DNA of 64,000 nucleotides from Burkholderiales bacterium (GTDB lineage Bacteria > Pseudomonadota > Gammaproteobacteria > Burkholderiales > Burkholderiaceae_C). This document shows, piece by piece, positions 34,827-43,900 of the stretch (the first letter of the stretch is position 1; the number at the start of each line of letters is the position of its first letter). The notes under the pieces were generated by a model. It was not told the origin of the DNA. It made no database searches and saw nothing but the letters and a program-made list of their open reading frames with translations. The DNA is taken from positions 1 to 64,000 of the forward strand of contig JAIXKR010000130.1 in assembly GCA_026932235.1 (NCBI GenBank), in the 5' to 3' direction. The translations under genes were made by a program, and so were the position numbers.

Positions 34827-35722
34827 TGCGACAGAACGAGACCGCGCGCCGCCAGCGCAACTGGGACCTGCGTGCCGCCGGCAACTTCATCGGCGGTGGC
34901 AGCGGCACCGCCCTCATCATCGCCGCCGCGCTGTGGACGCTGCTGCCCGATGCCGCCCCCGGCGTGCCCTGGTTGCCGGTGCTCGCCGGCATGGGCTTCG
35001 TCATGCTCGGCCTCTCGCTCGTCTGGCTGGAGATCGGCAAGCCCTGGCGCGCCTTCAACGTCTTCTTCCACCCGCAGACCTCGTGGATGACGCGCGAGGG
35101 CTTCGTCGCCGCGCCGCTGCTCGCCGCAGCGGCGGCCGCCGCCTGGTTCCAGAGCCGGCCCCTGCTGTGGCTGGCGGCGCTGCTGGCCGCGGGCTTCCTC
35201 TACTGCCAGGCGCGCATCCTCAAGGCTTCCAAGGCGATCCCGGCCTGGTCGCACCCGCGCACCGTGCCGCTCATCATCGCCACCGCGCTGGCCGAAGGCA
35301 GCGGCCTCGTGCTGCTGCTGGGCGCAGCGGGCGTGCGCAGCATGGTCGCGCTGGCGCTGCTGGCGGCCATCGCGCGCGAAGTGCTGCGCGAGCACTACCG
35401 CCGTGGCCTCGTGCAGGCGGGCGCGCCCGAGGGCACGCTGGCCTGGTTCAAGCACCCGGCCACGCACGTGCTGCAGGTCACGCGCGCCATCGCCGCGCTG
35501 CTGCTGCTGGCCGCGCTGCTCGGCGCCGGCGGCACGCTCTGGCCGCTGCTGGCCGCGCTCGGCGGCGCGCTCTCGGCGCTGGGCGGCTGGGGCCTCAAAG
35601 TCATCCTCGTCACGCGCGCGGCCTTCACGCGCGGCCTGCGCATCCCCTTCACCCCCGCCCGCGGCCGCGGCCCCACCGCCGCCGTGCTGCCCCTCGGAGG
35701 CGCACGCCAGGGCAGGCGCTGA
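34826..35722 (+). CDS. DmsC/PadD-like membrane anchor subunit
   Basis: The 298-residue protein has about eight hydrophobic helices (FIGGGSGTALIIAAALWTLL, LAGMGFVMLGLSLVWLE, PLLAAAAAAAWF, LWLAALLAAGFLYCQARIL, LIIATALAEGSGLVLLLG and others), as in the quinone-reacting anchor of DMSO reductase-type complexes. The segment WLEIGKPWRAFNVFFHPQTSWMTREG is, from memory, typical of the anchor annotated as the small subunit of phenylacetyl-CoA:acceptor oxidoreductase. ATG 34826 overlaps the ferredoxin stop (TGATG). It probably joins the complex to menaquinone or ubiquinone. Confidence 0.85.
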   Translation: MRQNETARRQRNWDLRAAGNFIGGGSGTALIIAAALWTLLPDAAPGVPWLPVLAGMGFVMLGLSLVWLEIGKPWRAFNVFFHPQTSWMTREGFVAAPLLAAAAAAAWFQSRPLLWLAALLAAGFLYCQARILKASKAIPAWSHPRTVPLIIATALAEGSGLVLLLGAAGVRSMVALALLAAIAREVLREHYRRGLVQAGAPEGTLAWFKHPATHVLQVTRAIAALLLLAALLGAGGTLWPLLAALGGALSALGGWGLKVILVTRAAFTRGLRIPFTPARGRGPTAAVLPLGGARQGRR

Positions 35723-35780
35723 GGGGGGGCAGGCGCGAACCCGCGCCGGCGCGGATCGGCGTGCAAAGGAACGAGCCGCG

Positions 35781-36266
35781 TCAGTCGAGCGCGAAGAACC
35801 GCATCGCGACGCGCTCGGGGTGGCGCGCGCCGCTGCCGACGAACAGGCGTTCGTTGACCCAGGCCAGCGCCTTCGCGGCCGTTTCCAGTCGCGGCTGGCA
35901 GCGGAAGTAGATCCTGTCCGGATCGACGGCCTCGCCGCGCGCGATGCGCTGCATCAACTCGGGCGGGCCGCTGCGCAGCGCGCGGTTCTGCACGAAGAGC
36001 AGCTCGCCGCCGTCGAGCTCGATGACGTAACGCGCGTCGAGTTCGGCGTAGCCGGGATGGACGATGAGCTGGAAGTCGGCGCCGCCGGGAAGAACGCGCC
36101 CGCTCCAACCCTCGCCCCGGGCCGTCCCGCCGACGATCGGAATGACGCGTCGCAGGCCAAGCGCGACGGCACCCACCTGCTGGGGTGCGGCGACCTCGAC
36201 CGAGAGATCGGCAAAGAAGCGCAAGGAAGGCGTGGCGATGGCGTCGGCTTGCATGGCGTGCGGCAT
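35781..36266 (-). CDS. DUF3237 family protein
   Basis: 161 residues of the DUF3237 family of small beta-barrels: LRFFADLSVEVAAPQQVGAV, RVIPIVGGTARGEGWSGRVLPGGADF, DARYVIELDGGELLFVQNRALR and RIYFRCQPRLETAAKALAWVNERLFVG are the family blocks. Function unknown. The start could be ATG 36266 (MPHAMQ) or ATG 36254 (MQADAI); neither has a good ribosome site, and a longer reading to 36398 looks non-coding. It is divergent from the exporter gene at 36390. Confidence 0.85.
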   Translation of the reverse strand: MPHAMQADAIATPSLRFFADLSVEVAAPQQVGAVALGLRRVIPIVGGTARGEGWSGRVLPGGADFQLIVHPGYAELDARYVIELDGGELLFVQNRALRSGPPELMQRIARGEAVDPDRIYFRCQPRLETAAKALAWVNERLFVGSGARHPERVAMRFFALD

Positions 36267-36389
36267 GGCGGTGGCGGAGGTTGGCGCAGCATATCGCGCT
36301 CCTGCGACGCGCGAGGGGGCCCGCTGGCCGATCAGTTGTCGATGCTTCCCGCTGCAGGCGGTGCACCGCAACGGGCACACTTGCGGCCC

Positions 36390-37391
36390 ATGACGCACCG
36401 CAGCGCCCTCTTCAGCGGCACCTTGTTCGCGCTCGCCGCCGGACTCATGTGGGGGCTGGTCTTCGTCGGCCCGCTGCTGCTGCCCGAGTACCCGGCGGCG
36501 CTGCAGTCCTTCGGACGCTACGTCGCCTTCGGCCTCATCGCGCTGCCGCTGGCCTGGGTCGACCGCAGGCGGCTGCGCGAGTTCACGCGCGCCGACTGGC
36601 GCGAGGCGGCGCGCCTCGGGCTGGTGGGCAACATCGTCTACTACCTTTTCCTGGCGAGCGCGATCCAGCGTTCCGGGGCGCCGCTGCCGACGATGATCAT
36701 CGGCACGCTGCCGGTGGTGATCGCGATCACCTCCAACCGGCGTGACGCGCGGCGCGACGGGCGGCTGCCGTGGTCACGGCTGCTGCCCTCGCTGCTGCTG
36801 ATCGCCACGGGAATCGCCTGCGTCAACCACGTCGAGTGGCAGCAGCTGCGCGCCGACGCCGATGCCGAGGTCGGGCACTACCTCGGCGGCGCGCTGCTGG
36901 CGCTGGGGGCGCTCGCCTGCTGGACCTGGTACCCGATCCGCAACGCCGACTGGCTGCGCGCGCACCCCGACCGCAGCCCGCGCGCCTGGGCCACGGCGCA
37001 AGGCGTGGCGACGCTGCCGATGGCGCTCGCGGGTTACCTGTCGTGGCTGGCGTGGACGGCCTGGGATGCGCGCGGCGCGGCCGAGGCGGGCTTCGCCCTG
37101 CCCTTCGGACCGCGGCCGGCCTTCTTCATCAGCCTCATGATCGGCATCGGCCTGCTGGCCTCGTGGCTGGGAACGATGTTCTGGAACGAGGCCAGCCAGC
37201 GCCTGCCGACGACGCTCGCCGGGCAGCTCATCATCTTCGAGACGCTCTCGGCGCTGACCTATGCCTTCATTCTGCGCGGCGGCGTTCCCGGCCCTCTGAC
37301 CCTGGCCGGAATCGCGCTGCTGGTCACGGGCGTGGCGTGGGCACTGCGCACGCGTCCCCAGGCGCTCGCGGCCCAGGCCCACGCCGGCTGA
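36390..37391 (+). CDS. EamA/DMT-superfamily transporter
   Basis: A 333-residue membrane protein with about ten helices in two EamA-type halves: TLFALAAGLMWGLVFVGPLLL begins the first, GGALLALGALACWTWYPI the second, and QLIIFETLSALTYAFILRGG with LTLAGIALLVTGVAWAL closes it. Such transporters export metabolites or amino acids; the substrate is unknown. ATG 36390 gives a short N-terminus directly before the first helix. Convergent with the YbdG-type channel gene, six bases apart. Confidence 0.88.
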   Translation: MTHRSALFSGTLFALAAGLMWGLVFVGPLLLPEYPAALQSFGRYVAFGLIALPLAWVDRRRLREFTRADWREAARLGLVGNIVYYLFLASAIQRSGAPLPTMIIGTLPVVIAITSNRRDARRDGRLPWSRLLPSLLLIATGIACVNHVEWQQLRADADAEVGHYLGGALLALGALACWTWYPIRNADWLRAHPDRSPRAWATAQGVATLPMALAGYLSWLAWTAWDARGAAEAGFALPFGPRPAFFISLMIGIGLLASWLGTMFWNEASQRLPTTLAGQLIIFETLSALTYAFILRGGVPGPLTLAGIALLVTGVAWALRTRPQALAAQAHAG

Positions 37392-37397
37392 CCCGGA

Positions 37398-38684
37398 TCA
37401 CACGCCGCGCACGGCGGCTCCCGTTCCCCCCGAAGCCGGCGACCCCAGGCCGCGCGCCAGAGCCTGCTGCAGCCCGGCGTCGCTCGGGTTCTGGAAGGCG
37501 CGCAGGCCGAATTCCGGAAGGATCGCCATCAGGTGGTCGAAGATGTCGCTCTGGATGCCTTCGTACTCGACCCAGGCGGTGGTGGCCGTGAAGCAGTAGA
37601 TCTCGAGCGGCACGCCCTGGGCGCTCGGCTGCAACTGGCGCACCATCTGCGTCATCCCCGGATGCACCCCGGCGTGCGCGCGCAGGTAGGCGACCACGTA
37701 GTGACGGAAGGTGCCGATGTTGGTGAGCCGGCGCTGGTTGGCCGGCAGTTGCGCCAGTTCCGGACCGAGTTCGCGCTGGCGCTGCTCGCGCGTCGCCTGC
37801 ACCGCCTGTGTCTTCTCGGCGAGGTAGCCCGAGATGAGGGCGACGCCGCGCAGCCGTTGCACGTCGGCGTCGTCGAGGAAGCGGACGGTGCCGGCATCGA
37901 TCATCAGCGAGCGCTTGATGCGGCGCCCGCCGGACTCCTGCATGCCGCGCCAGTTCTTGAAGCTCTCGATCATCAGGCGCCAGGTCGGGATGGTGACGAT
38001 GGTCTTGTCCCAGTTCTGCACCTTGACCGTGTTGAGCGCGATGTCGATCACGTTGCCATCGGCACCGGCCTGCGGCATTTCCATCCAGTCGCCCAGGCGC
38101 AGCATGTCGTTGCGCTCCACCAGCACGCCGGCGACGAAGGACCTGATGGTGTCCTGGAACACCAGCATGAGGACCGCGGACAACGCGCCGAATCCCGAGA
38201 GCACGATGAGCGGCGACGTTCCGGTCAGCGCCGCAATCATGATCACGACCGAGGCCAGCACCACCAGCAGCTGCGTCAGCTGCACCCAGGCCTTGATCGA
38301 CTTCGCGCGTGCGGCGGCGTCGTCGCGATGCCGCTGCGCGTGCACGTCGAGCGCGACGTCGAGCATCTTGAAGAGCAGGCGCGCGATGCACAGCACGGTG
38401 ACCGCCGCGGCGACGTTGTGCAGGAGCGCGACGGCACGGTCGCTGAGCTCCGGGACGAAGCGCAGGCCGGCCTGCACGACCAGGCTCGGCACGATCTGCG
38501 CGGCGCGGCGCAGGACCCGCGGATCCAGCAGGACCGAGGCGATGCGCGGATCGGCCTGGCGGCGGACGGGCGCCAGCACGCGCGTGAACAGCCCCCGCGC
38601 CAGCCATTGCAGCAGCAGCGAGATCAACAGCAGGATGACCAGGCCCAGGGCGGCCTGCACCCAGGGTGTGTCGAGCGAAACCAT
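37398..38684 (-). CDS. YbdG/MscM-like miniconductance mechanosensitive channel
   Basis: The 428-residue protein is the size of E. coli YbdG (415). After five hydrophobic segments comes the channel core: SPLIVLSGFGALSAVLMLVF, QDTIRSFVAGVLVERNDMLRLGDW, and NVIDIALNTVKVQNWDKTIV with IPTWRLMIESFKNWRGMQESGG, a YbdG-specific beta domain. The C-terminal cytoplasmic region carries GVPLEIYCFTATTAWVEYEG. The start could be ATG 38684 (MVSLDTPW) or a GTG 15 bases upstream. It would protect against mild hypo-osmotic shock. Confidence 0.9.
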   Translation of the reverse strand: MVSLDTPWVQAALGLVILLLISLLLQWLARGLFTRVLAPVRRQADPRIASVLLDPRVLRRAAQIVPSLVVQAGLRFVPELSDRAVALLHNVAAAVTVLCIARLLFKMLDVALDVHAQRHRDDAAARAKSIKAWVQLTQLLVVLASVVIMIAALTGTSPLIVLSGFGALSAVLMLVFQDTIRSFVAGVLVERNDMLRLGDWMEMPQAGADGNVIDIALNTVKVQNWDKTIVTIPTWRLMIESFKNWRGMQESGGRRIKRSLMIDAGTVRFLDDADVQRLRGVALISGYLAEKTQAVQATREQRQRELGPELAQLPANQRRLTNIGTFRHYVVAYLRAHAGVHPGMTQMVRQLQPSAQGVPLEIYCFTATTAWVEYEGIQSDIFDHLMAILPEFGLRAFQNPSDAGLQQALARGLGSPASGGTGAAVRGV

Positions 38685-39004
38685 GGAGCCGACGCTCACT
38701 GTGCACCTCCACCCGCGCACGGCGATCCCCGGCCGCGACGACCGGGGGCGATTCGAAGACGACGGCGCAACCGCGGGAAGGAAGACGGCCGCCGGCTCGA
38801 CGCGGGCGGCGGCCGGCGACCGCGCGGAGACCGCTGCCGCCGCGCTTGTACCACCGGTGGGCCCAAGCCGCCGCGCGGCGGCGTCGAGGTCCGGGCATGC
38901 AAGGAGATGTTCGCGCCGCGGGTGCAAGCGGGCGTCGCGCTTGGCATACTTCGCCAAGCCCGGCCGCACCGCAGCGTTCATGCGGCCCGGAGGAGAACGC
39001 ATCG

Positions 39005-39760
39005 ATGCCGCAAGATCGAGTCGGCGCAGTCCACAGATGGCGGCGGGTGCGCGCCGGTCCATGGACCTGGCGCTGCGTCGTGGCCGGCCTGCTGGCGAGC
39101 CTGACCCTCCCGGCCCTGGCGCAGTTCCAGCCGGTACAGGGGCAGGAGTACCGCGAGGTCATGCATCCCAAGCATCCGGTCAGCGGCCATGCCGTCGTCG
39201 GGCTCAGCGTGATCGGCGGCGCGCCGGCGCGGCGCCTGCAGGTATACCTGCCGCAGGCTTGGAAGGCGCCGGCCGGGCCGGTGTCGCTGCGCGTGGACCT
39301 GGACACGCCCGACGGGCGCCTGCACGGCACGGGATTGTTCTCCGGGTCGGTGCGCGGCAGCGGCTGGCAGGAAATCCAGCTCCTGCCCGATCAGGCTGCG
39401 CTGCAGCGGCCCGCCGATCTGGACAGCGAAGAACTGGCACTGGCGGTGCGCGTGATGGCGGACGGCGGCCGTGGCACGCCGCAACTGCTGCTGGCCGGCT
39501 GGGCCCAGGCCGATCTGCAGCAAGCCACGCTGCGGCTGCACATCAACAGCCGCCGCGCGAGCATGCAGGTGCAAGGGCGCAGCGGCGGCGAGCGTCGCGC
39601 CTGCCGCAAGGTCAAGAGCTCCTCGAGCATGCGCTTCGACAGCGTGTGCGAGCTGCCGGTGGCCGAGCTGGAGCGGCTGGACGATGGCCGCCACCAGCTG
39701 CGCCTGCTGCGGCGTGACGGTTTCAGCACCGAGACGACGATCGTGCCGCTGTGGCTGTGA
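39005..39760 (+). CDS. Exported protein of unknown function, first of an envelope gene row
   Basis: I do not recognise this 251-residue protein. It has an N-terminal Arg-rich segment followed by a hydrophobic core and an AlaLeuAlaGln cleavage site (VVAGLLASLTLPALAQ, end near residue 40), so it should be periplasmic. The mature part is beta-rich (RLQVYLPQAWKAPAGPVSLR, LALAVRVMADGGRGTPQLLL) with a Cys pair (RACRKV and SVCELP, 18 residues apart) that could form a disulfide. GGAGGAGAACGC precedes ATG 39005. The next gene may start at the overlapping GTG 39751 or at ATG 39805, so the row is probably co-transcribed. Confidence 0.65.
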   Translation: MPQDRVGAVHRWRRVRAGPWTWRCVVAGLLASLTLPALAQFQPVQGQEYREVMHPKHPVSGHAVVGLSVIGGAPARRLQVYLPQAWKAPAGPVSLRVDLDTPDGRLHGTGLFSGSVRGSGWQEIQLLPDQAALQRPADLDSEELALAVRVMADGGRGTPQLLLAGWAQADLQQATLRLHINSRRASMQVQGRSGGERRACRKVKSSSSMRFDSVCELPVAELERLDDGRHQLRLLRRDGFSTETTIVPLWL

Positions 39761-39804
39761 CCCGGCCGGCCCTGCACCGCAAGCCGCGCCGACATCACCG
39801 ACCC

Positions 39805-40851
39805 ATGGCCGAGGCCGACGCCCCCGTCCCGCCCGCCGCGTCGTCCACGGCCGCGCCGGCCGATGACGCCTGCCCACGCCGGGCGTGGCCCTCCAGGCCC
39901 TGGGGCGTGGGCGCGCTGGCGGCGCTGATGCTGCTGGCGCTGTGGGGCCTGGCCTGGTCGGGCGCGCGCCTGGTCAAGCACGACAGCAGCTTCTCGATCA
40001 GTGCGCGCACCGAGGTGTTGACTCTGGAGGTGGCCTGCGGCGAGCAGCTGGTCTGGGACCTGCCGCCCGGCGAGGTGTTGGGCGCCAGCAGCGAGGCCGA
40101 GCCGCAGCCCGCGCAGCGGCTGAGTGTGTCGCTGCGTGATGGCGCGCGTGCGCGCCTGCGCCTGGACGCCGACAAGCGCTGGCTGCTGACGCTGGACCGC
40201 GCGCCCGGCATGGGCTGCACGGCCGCGACGCCCGACCGCATCGGCGTGCAAGTCGACGAGCGGTCGCTGCCGCCGGACCCCGAAGGCGTGCACTACCGTT
40301 CGCGGCAGGCCTACGACCTGGGCGAGCGCCCAGCCTGGCCGCTGCGGGGCCGCGTCGTGATCGGCGAGGAGATCTCGTTCGGCGCCGGCCTGGGAGGCGG
40401 CAGCTCGACGCCGATGCTGGTGCAGGCACGCCTGGAAGTGCGCACACCGGACGCCGCGACGGGCCAGCGCCGCCTGATCCACGAGGAGCAGGTGGACGCC
40501 GGCGGCATCGTCGACAGCCATGGCTGCCTGGACGTGCGCGCCGACGACTTGCCGGCGTGCGTCTCCATCGCCGGCTCGGTGGCCGAGGGTTTCGTGCATG
40601 TCGCCGACGGGGAGGGATCGCCGGGCTTCGACGTGCAGTTGCTCGTGACCGGCGAGCGCGTGGGCGTGCGCCAGCAGGCGGGCTCGGAGCGCCGCGTCGT
40701 CGTGAGCTGGTGGGCCCACGTGCTCAGCGACAGCGCGGTGCAGATGTTCGCCGCCGGCGTGGCGGCGCTGTCGGTGCTGCTGGGCCTGCTGGCGGCCTTG
40801 AAGGAATTGCTGCCGGCACCCGCCGGCGGCCGGGAGGAGCGTTCGCGATGA
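39805..40851 (+). CDS. Membrane-anchored periplasmic protein of unknown function
   Basis: The 348-residue product has a short Pro/Ala-rich cytoplasmic start, one hydrophobic helix at about residues 34-53 (VGALAALMLLALWGLAWSG), a beta-rich periplasmic part and a second helix near the end (MFAAGVAALSVLLGLLAAL), then a basic tail. Cysteines at VACGEQL, GMGCTA, HGCLDV and PACVSI could pair in the periplasm. No family is recognised. A GTG at 39751, overlapping the previous stop, is an alternative start. The last codons overlap the protease gene start (ATGA), so the two are coupled; a role as partner, anchor or inhibitor of the protease is inference. Confidence 0.65.
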   Translation: MAEADAPVPPAASSTAAPADDACPRRAWPSRPWGVGALAALMLLALWGLAWSGARLVKHDSSFSISARTEVLTLEVACGEQLVWDLPPGEVLGASSEAEPQPAQRLSVSLRDGARARLRLDADKRWLLTLDRAPGMGCTAATPDRIGVQVDERSLPPDPEGVHYRSRQAYDLGERPAWPLRGRVVIGEEISFGAGLGGGSSTPMLVQARLEVRTPDAATGQRRLIHEEQVDAGGIVDSHGCLDVRADDLPACVSIAGSVAEGFVHVADGEGSPGFDVQLLVTGERVGVRQQAGSERRVVVSWWAHVLSDSAVQMFAAGVAALSVLLGLLAALKELLPAPAGGREERSR

Positions 40852-42002
40852 GCAAGCGGCAAGGCGCCGGGGGCGCACGCAGGCGGCGGCGCAACGCCGC
40901 CGCAGGCCTGACGGCGGTGGCGATGGCCTGGGCGGCAGCGCCGGCTGCGGGCGGCCCGCTGGAGCTGCGGCAGGGCAGCGAGGTCGGGGCGGGCACCGGC
41001 TTCGTGCGCGGCGACCAGTGCCACGTACTGACGGCCGCGCATGTCGTGCCCGACGACGCGGGCGAAGTCGTCGTGCTGGACCGCAGCGGCGCGCGCGCCA
41101 TCGGCCAAGTGAGCTACAGCAACCCGGTGTACGACGTGGCGCTGGTGACGCTGCAGCCCGGCTTCGCCGTGGCCTGCAAGGAACGCTGGCCCGACGGCGC
41201 CTGGATGGCGGCGGCCACCTGGCGACCGGGCACCGAGCTGGCGGCGGTACGCCACACGCCCAACGGCCGCGAGACCGTGATCCTGCTGCGCTGGGCCGGC
41301 GGCACCCAGGACACGCTGACCCTGGCACGCACCGACAACATGGAGATCCGAAGTGCCGACAGCGGCTCGGCGGTGATGCGTGGCGAGCAGCTGGCCGGCA
41401 TCATCACGAAGGTCGACACGGCGGTGGACCGCGTCGAGGTCTTGCGCTTCGACCTGATCGACCGCTTGCTTGGCGAGCGCTTTCGCGGCACCGGCGGTGG
41501 CGCCGTGGTCTTCGACGGCGTGTTCAACCGCGGCCGGCGGCACGAGGTGTGGAGCAACTACATCACCGCCTGGCTCACGGAGGACCAGCAGCGTGCCATC
41601 GTCGCCGCCGGCTCGCCCGATGCACGCTGCCGCATCCGCGGCGAAGTGCTGGACTGGAGCCAACGCAACGTGCCCAACCCGCGCCATGCGGATCTGCAGC
41701 AGACGCTCGCGGGCTGCAAGGGCAATCTGCTGGTCAGGAACTCCAAGACGCTGGTGCAGATGTGCGAGAACAACGCCCGCGGCGAGCTCAAGAGCACGCC
41801 GCGGCATCTGCGCGTGCACGCGGTGCAGCTCAAGGTCGAGGTCACGCCGACCCGGGGTGCCACCCAGAGCCGGCTGAGCACCGTGGAGTTGACCGAGCCC
41901 GCAGGCGCCGCAGCCAGCCGCGCGGACATGGCGCTGCAGACCTTGCAGTCAGCCTTCGGGCAGGTCGCCGGCGAGATGCTGGACGCCGGCGCCTGCCCCT
42001 GA
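40848..42002 (+). CDS. Exported trypsin-like serine protease
   Basis: A 384-residue protein with an N-terminal signal (ArgArgArg then AAAGLTAVAMAWAAAPAAGG) and a chymotrypsin-fold domain. The catalytic triad is His65 (VLTAAHVVPDD), Asp96 (YDVALVTL) and Ser172 (SADSGSAVM). Residues about 205-384 form an extra C-terminal region with three or four Cys (DARCRI, AGCKGN, QMCENN, GACP) that I do not recognise. GGGAGGAG stands before ATG 40848. Being coupled to a two-helix membrane protein with a large extracytoplasmic domain and near another exported protein suggests a dedicated envelope proteolysis module; the target is unknown. Confidence 0.8.
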   Translation: MSKRQGAGGARRRRRNAAAGLTAVAMAWAAAPAAGGPLELRQGSEVGAGTGFVRGDQCHVLTAAHVVPDDAGEVVVLDRSGARAIGQVSYSNPVYDVALVTLQPGFAVACKERWPDGAWMAAATWRPGTELAAVRHTPNGRETVILLRWAGGTQDTLTLARTDNMEIRSADSGSAVMRGEQLAGIITKVDTAVDRVEVLRFDLIDRLLGERFRGTGGGAVVFDGVFNRGRRHEVWSNYITAWLTEDQQRAIVAAGSPDARCRIRGEVLDWSQRNVPNPRHADLQQTLAGCKGNLLVRNSKTLVQMCENNARGELKSTPRHLRVHAVQLKVEVTPTRGATQSRLSTVELTEPAGAAASRADMALQTLQSAFGQVAGEMLDAGACP

Positions 42003-42095
42003 GCCTGGGTCGTCACTGTCCGTACCCGCGCCGTGAATTCGCGCGCTCGGCCCCGGGTTCCCGGGGAGTTCGCGCGAGCCCGAGGGTCGGGCCGG

Positions 42096-43523
42096 CTACC
42101 TCTGCGGGTCCCAGTCCAGGCGCAGCAGGCGCGTCAGGTCCACCGGTTCGAGCTCCTTGTCGCTGCCGATGACGGTACGGGTGCCGTCGACGCGGTAGTA
42201 GAAGTTGGAACCGGCCTGCACGGTGGTGACCTCGTTGGACGCCGGGTCGCGCACACGGTAGGTGCCGGCCAGCGTGTCGCCGATGCCGCGTGCGTTGCGC
42301 GCGCTCGACTCCGCGCGCTCGGCCATCGTCTGCCGGAAGAGTTCGTTGGTGGCCTGCAGCGTGGCCATCGTGCGCTGGTGGTCGAGGCGCGCGAAGTAGC
42401 GGTCGGTGCGCAGCCACTGCGGGTTGACCTGCGCGCTGCCCACCGCGTGCGCCAGCGCGGCCTCGGCCAGCGCCGCCTGCGCCGGCGCCGCAAAGAAGCC
42501 GGCGAGGAAGACCAGCGACCACTGCTGCACACCGACAGCGCCGGCATAGACCTCGGTGGCCACGGTCACGCGGCCGCGCTGGCCGCGGTAGTCGAAGTCC
42601 AGCTCGCCGGCATGGAGCTGGGCATTCATGACATTGCCGAAGCGGTAGCGCTCGGTCGCCAGCCGCCGGGCGAGCTCGGGCGCGGGCCGCGCACCGGTCT
42701 CGCGGGCGCCGGCCAGCCGCATCCCCAGCCAGTGGCGGGCGAAGGCCTCGCCGGGCAGGTAGCGCAGGACGGGGATCGGGTTGACCCCGGTCGGGTTGTA
42801 GATCATCCCCTCGCGCAGGCCGTACTGCGCGAGCTCCGGTGTCGGCACCGTGAAGGTGCCGGCGTTGCGTTCACCGAGGAACAGCGTCGCGCCGCCGTCC
42901 GGAGCAACCGCGCTGGCCTCCAGGCGCGGCGCCAGCGCACCCTGGCGGTAGACGCCGAGCTCGCTGCGCCAGCCGGCCGGGAACTCCACCGAATAGGCCT
43001 GCTCGCGCGGCTCGGTGACGCGGGCGAAGTCGATGCGCGGCGCCGGGCCCGCGCGCGCCGCCACGAACGAGAAGCTGCGCAGGATCTCCACCAGCTGCGG
43101 TGCGCGCGCGTGGAAGCGGCTCGCCGGCGCGCCCATCAGGTACACCGTGCCCGCGCCGCCGCGCAGCACGACCATCGCCTGCGCCTTCTTGTCCATGACC
43201 GTGAGGAGCCCGCGCGCCGCGTCGCCCTCTTCCTGCAGGGCGATCAGCGCCGGGGAGCGCATCGGCCCCACGCGCCCGCTGGCGACCAGCGCGCGCAACA
43301 CGTCGGCGGCGCGGCGTCCAGCGGGGACGCTGACCGGTCCGACGGCGACGAACTCGGTGGCATCGGCCGAGAAGGCGCGCGCCATGCCTTCGAAGGCCTC
43401 GACCTGCCAACCCGGGGGGTGGGTGAAGGCGAACCCCGAGGGATGCTCGGTACGCTGGTTGGCCGCCTGCACACCGCCACAGGCCAGGCTCGCGGCCAGG
43501 ATGACAAGCGCCAGAGCTCTCAT
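42096..43523 (-). CDS. Exported protein of unknown function
   Basis: A 475-residue protein beginning with a signal peptide (LALVILAASLACGGVQA, possible lipobox-like LACG but no clear lipoprotein site). Two repeated-looking halves start with similar blocks: SGFAFTHPPGWQVEAFEG near residue 30 and AYSVEFPAGWRSELGVYRQG near residue 177, reminiscent of PsbP/DcrB-like single domains that bind small molecules in the periplasm. The end (GTYRVRDPASNEVTTVQAGSNFYYRVDG) is another small beta unit. The frame is complete and high-GC. It is convergent with the protease gene, so not co-transcribed, but it may belong functionally to the same envelope row. Confidence 0.65.
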   Translation of the reverse strand: MRALALVILAASLACGGVQAANQRTEHPSGFAFTHPPGWQVEAFEGMARAFSADATEFVAVGPVSVPAGRRAADVLRALVASGRVGPMRSPALIALQEEGDAARGLLTVMDKKAQAMVVLRGGAGTVYLMGAPASRFHARAPQLVEILRSFSFVAARAGPAPRIDFARVTEPREQAYSVEFPAGWRSELGVYRQGALAPRLEASAVAPDGGATLFLGERNAGTFTVPTPELAQYGLREGMIYNPTGVNPIPVLRYLPGEAFARHWLGMRLAGARETGARPAPELARRLATERYRFGNVMNAQLHAGELDFDYRGQRGRVTVATEVYAGAVGVQQWSLVFLAGFFAAPAQAALAEAALAHAVGSAQVNPQWLRTDRYFARLDHQRTMATLQATNELFRQTMAERAESSARNARGIGDTLAGTYRVRDPASNEVTTVQAGSNFYYRVDGTRTVIGSDKELEPVDLTRLLRLDWDPQR

Positions 43524-43699
43524 CGTTCGTTCTTCCAGTCAGGGCCCGGGCGCGATTGTCGGGTCTTCGGGGCGGGGCCGGGCAGGGTCGCGCCACGGTA
43601 TCTGAAGCTCGAGCCCCCCTGCCCCGCCGCGTCGCGCGGTATGCGTTCGTCGGACAGCGCCGGCCGGGTGAGGCCGCGCCCCGTTGCGCGAGCCGCCTG

Positions 43700-43889
43700 C
43701 GCTCGTGCGCTTGCACCCGCAGCCTCGAGCGCGAAGGCATCGGGCAGCCAGACGGCGCCCTTGCCGCAGCGCGACCAGCTCGCGGCGCGTGAACTCCACA
43801 TCCTTCACGCACAGGCGCAGGCCTTCGAGCAGACGCATCCCCGTGCCGTGGAGCAGCTCGCGCACCTCCGCCGGCGTCAACACCACCGG
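43700..43889 (-). pseudogene. Remnant of an integron-type tyrosine recombinase (IntI-like)
   Basis: One minus frame reads VVLTPAEVRELL followed by HGTGMRLLEGLRLCVKDVEF, close to the integron-integrase sequence around the first catalytic Arg (YGTGMRLMEALRLRVKDVDF-like). Between LL and HGTG the usual dozen residues are missing. About 60 bases further, in another frame, GAVWLPDAFALE matches the integrase-specific segment before the second half of the catalytic domain. No HxxR or Tyr motifs follow. It is thus a frame-shifted, internally deleted fragment. Confidence 0.65.
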
Positions 43890-43900
43890 AAGGCAGCGCT

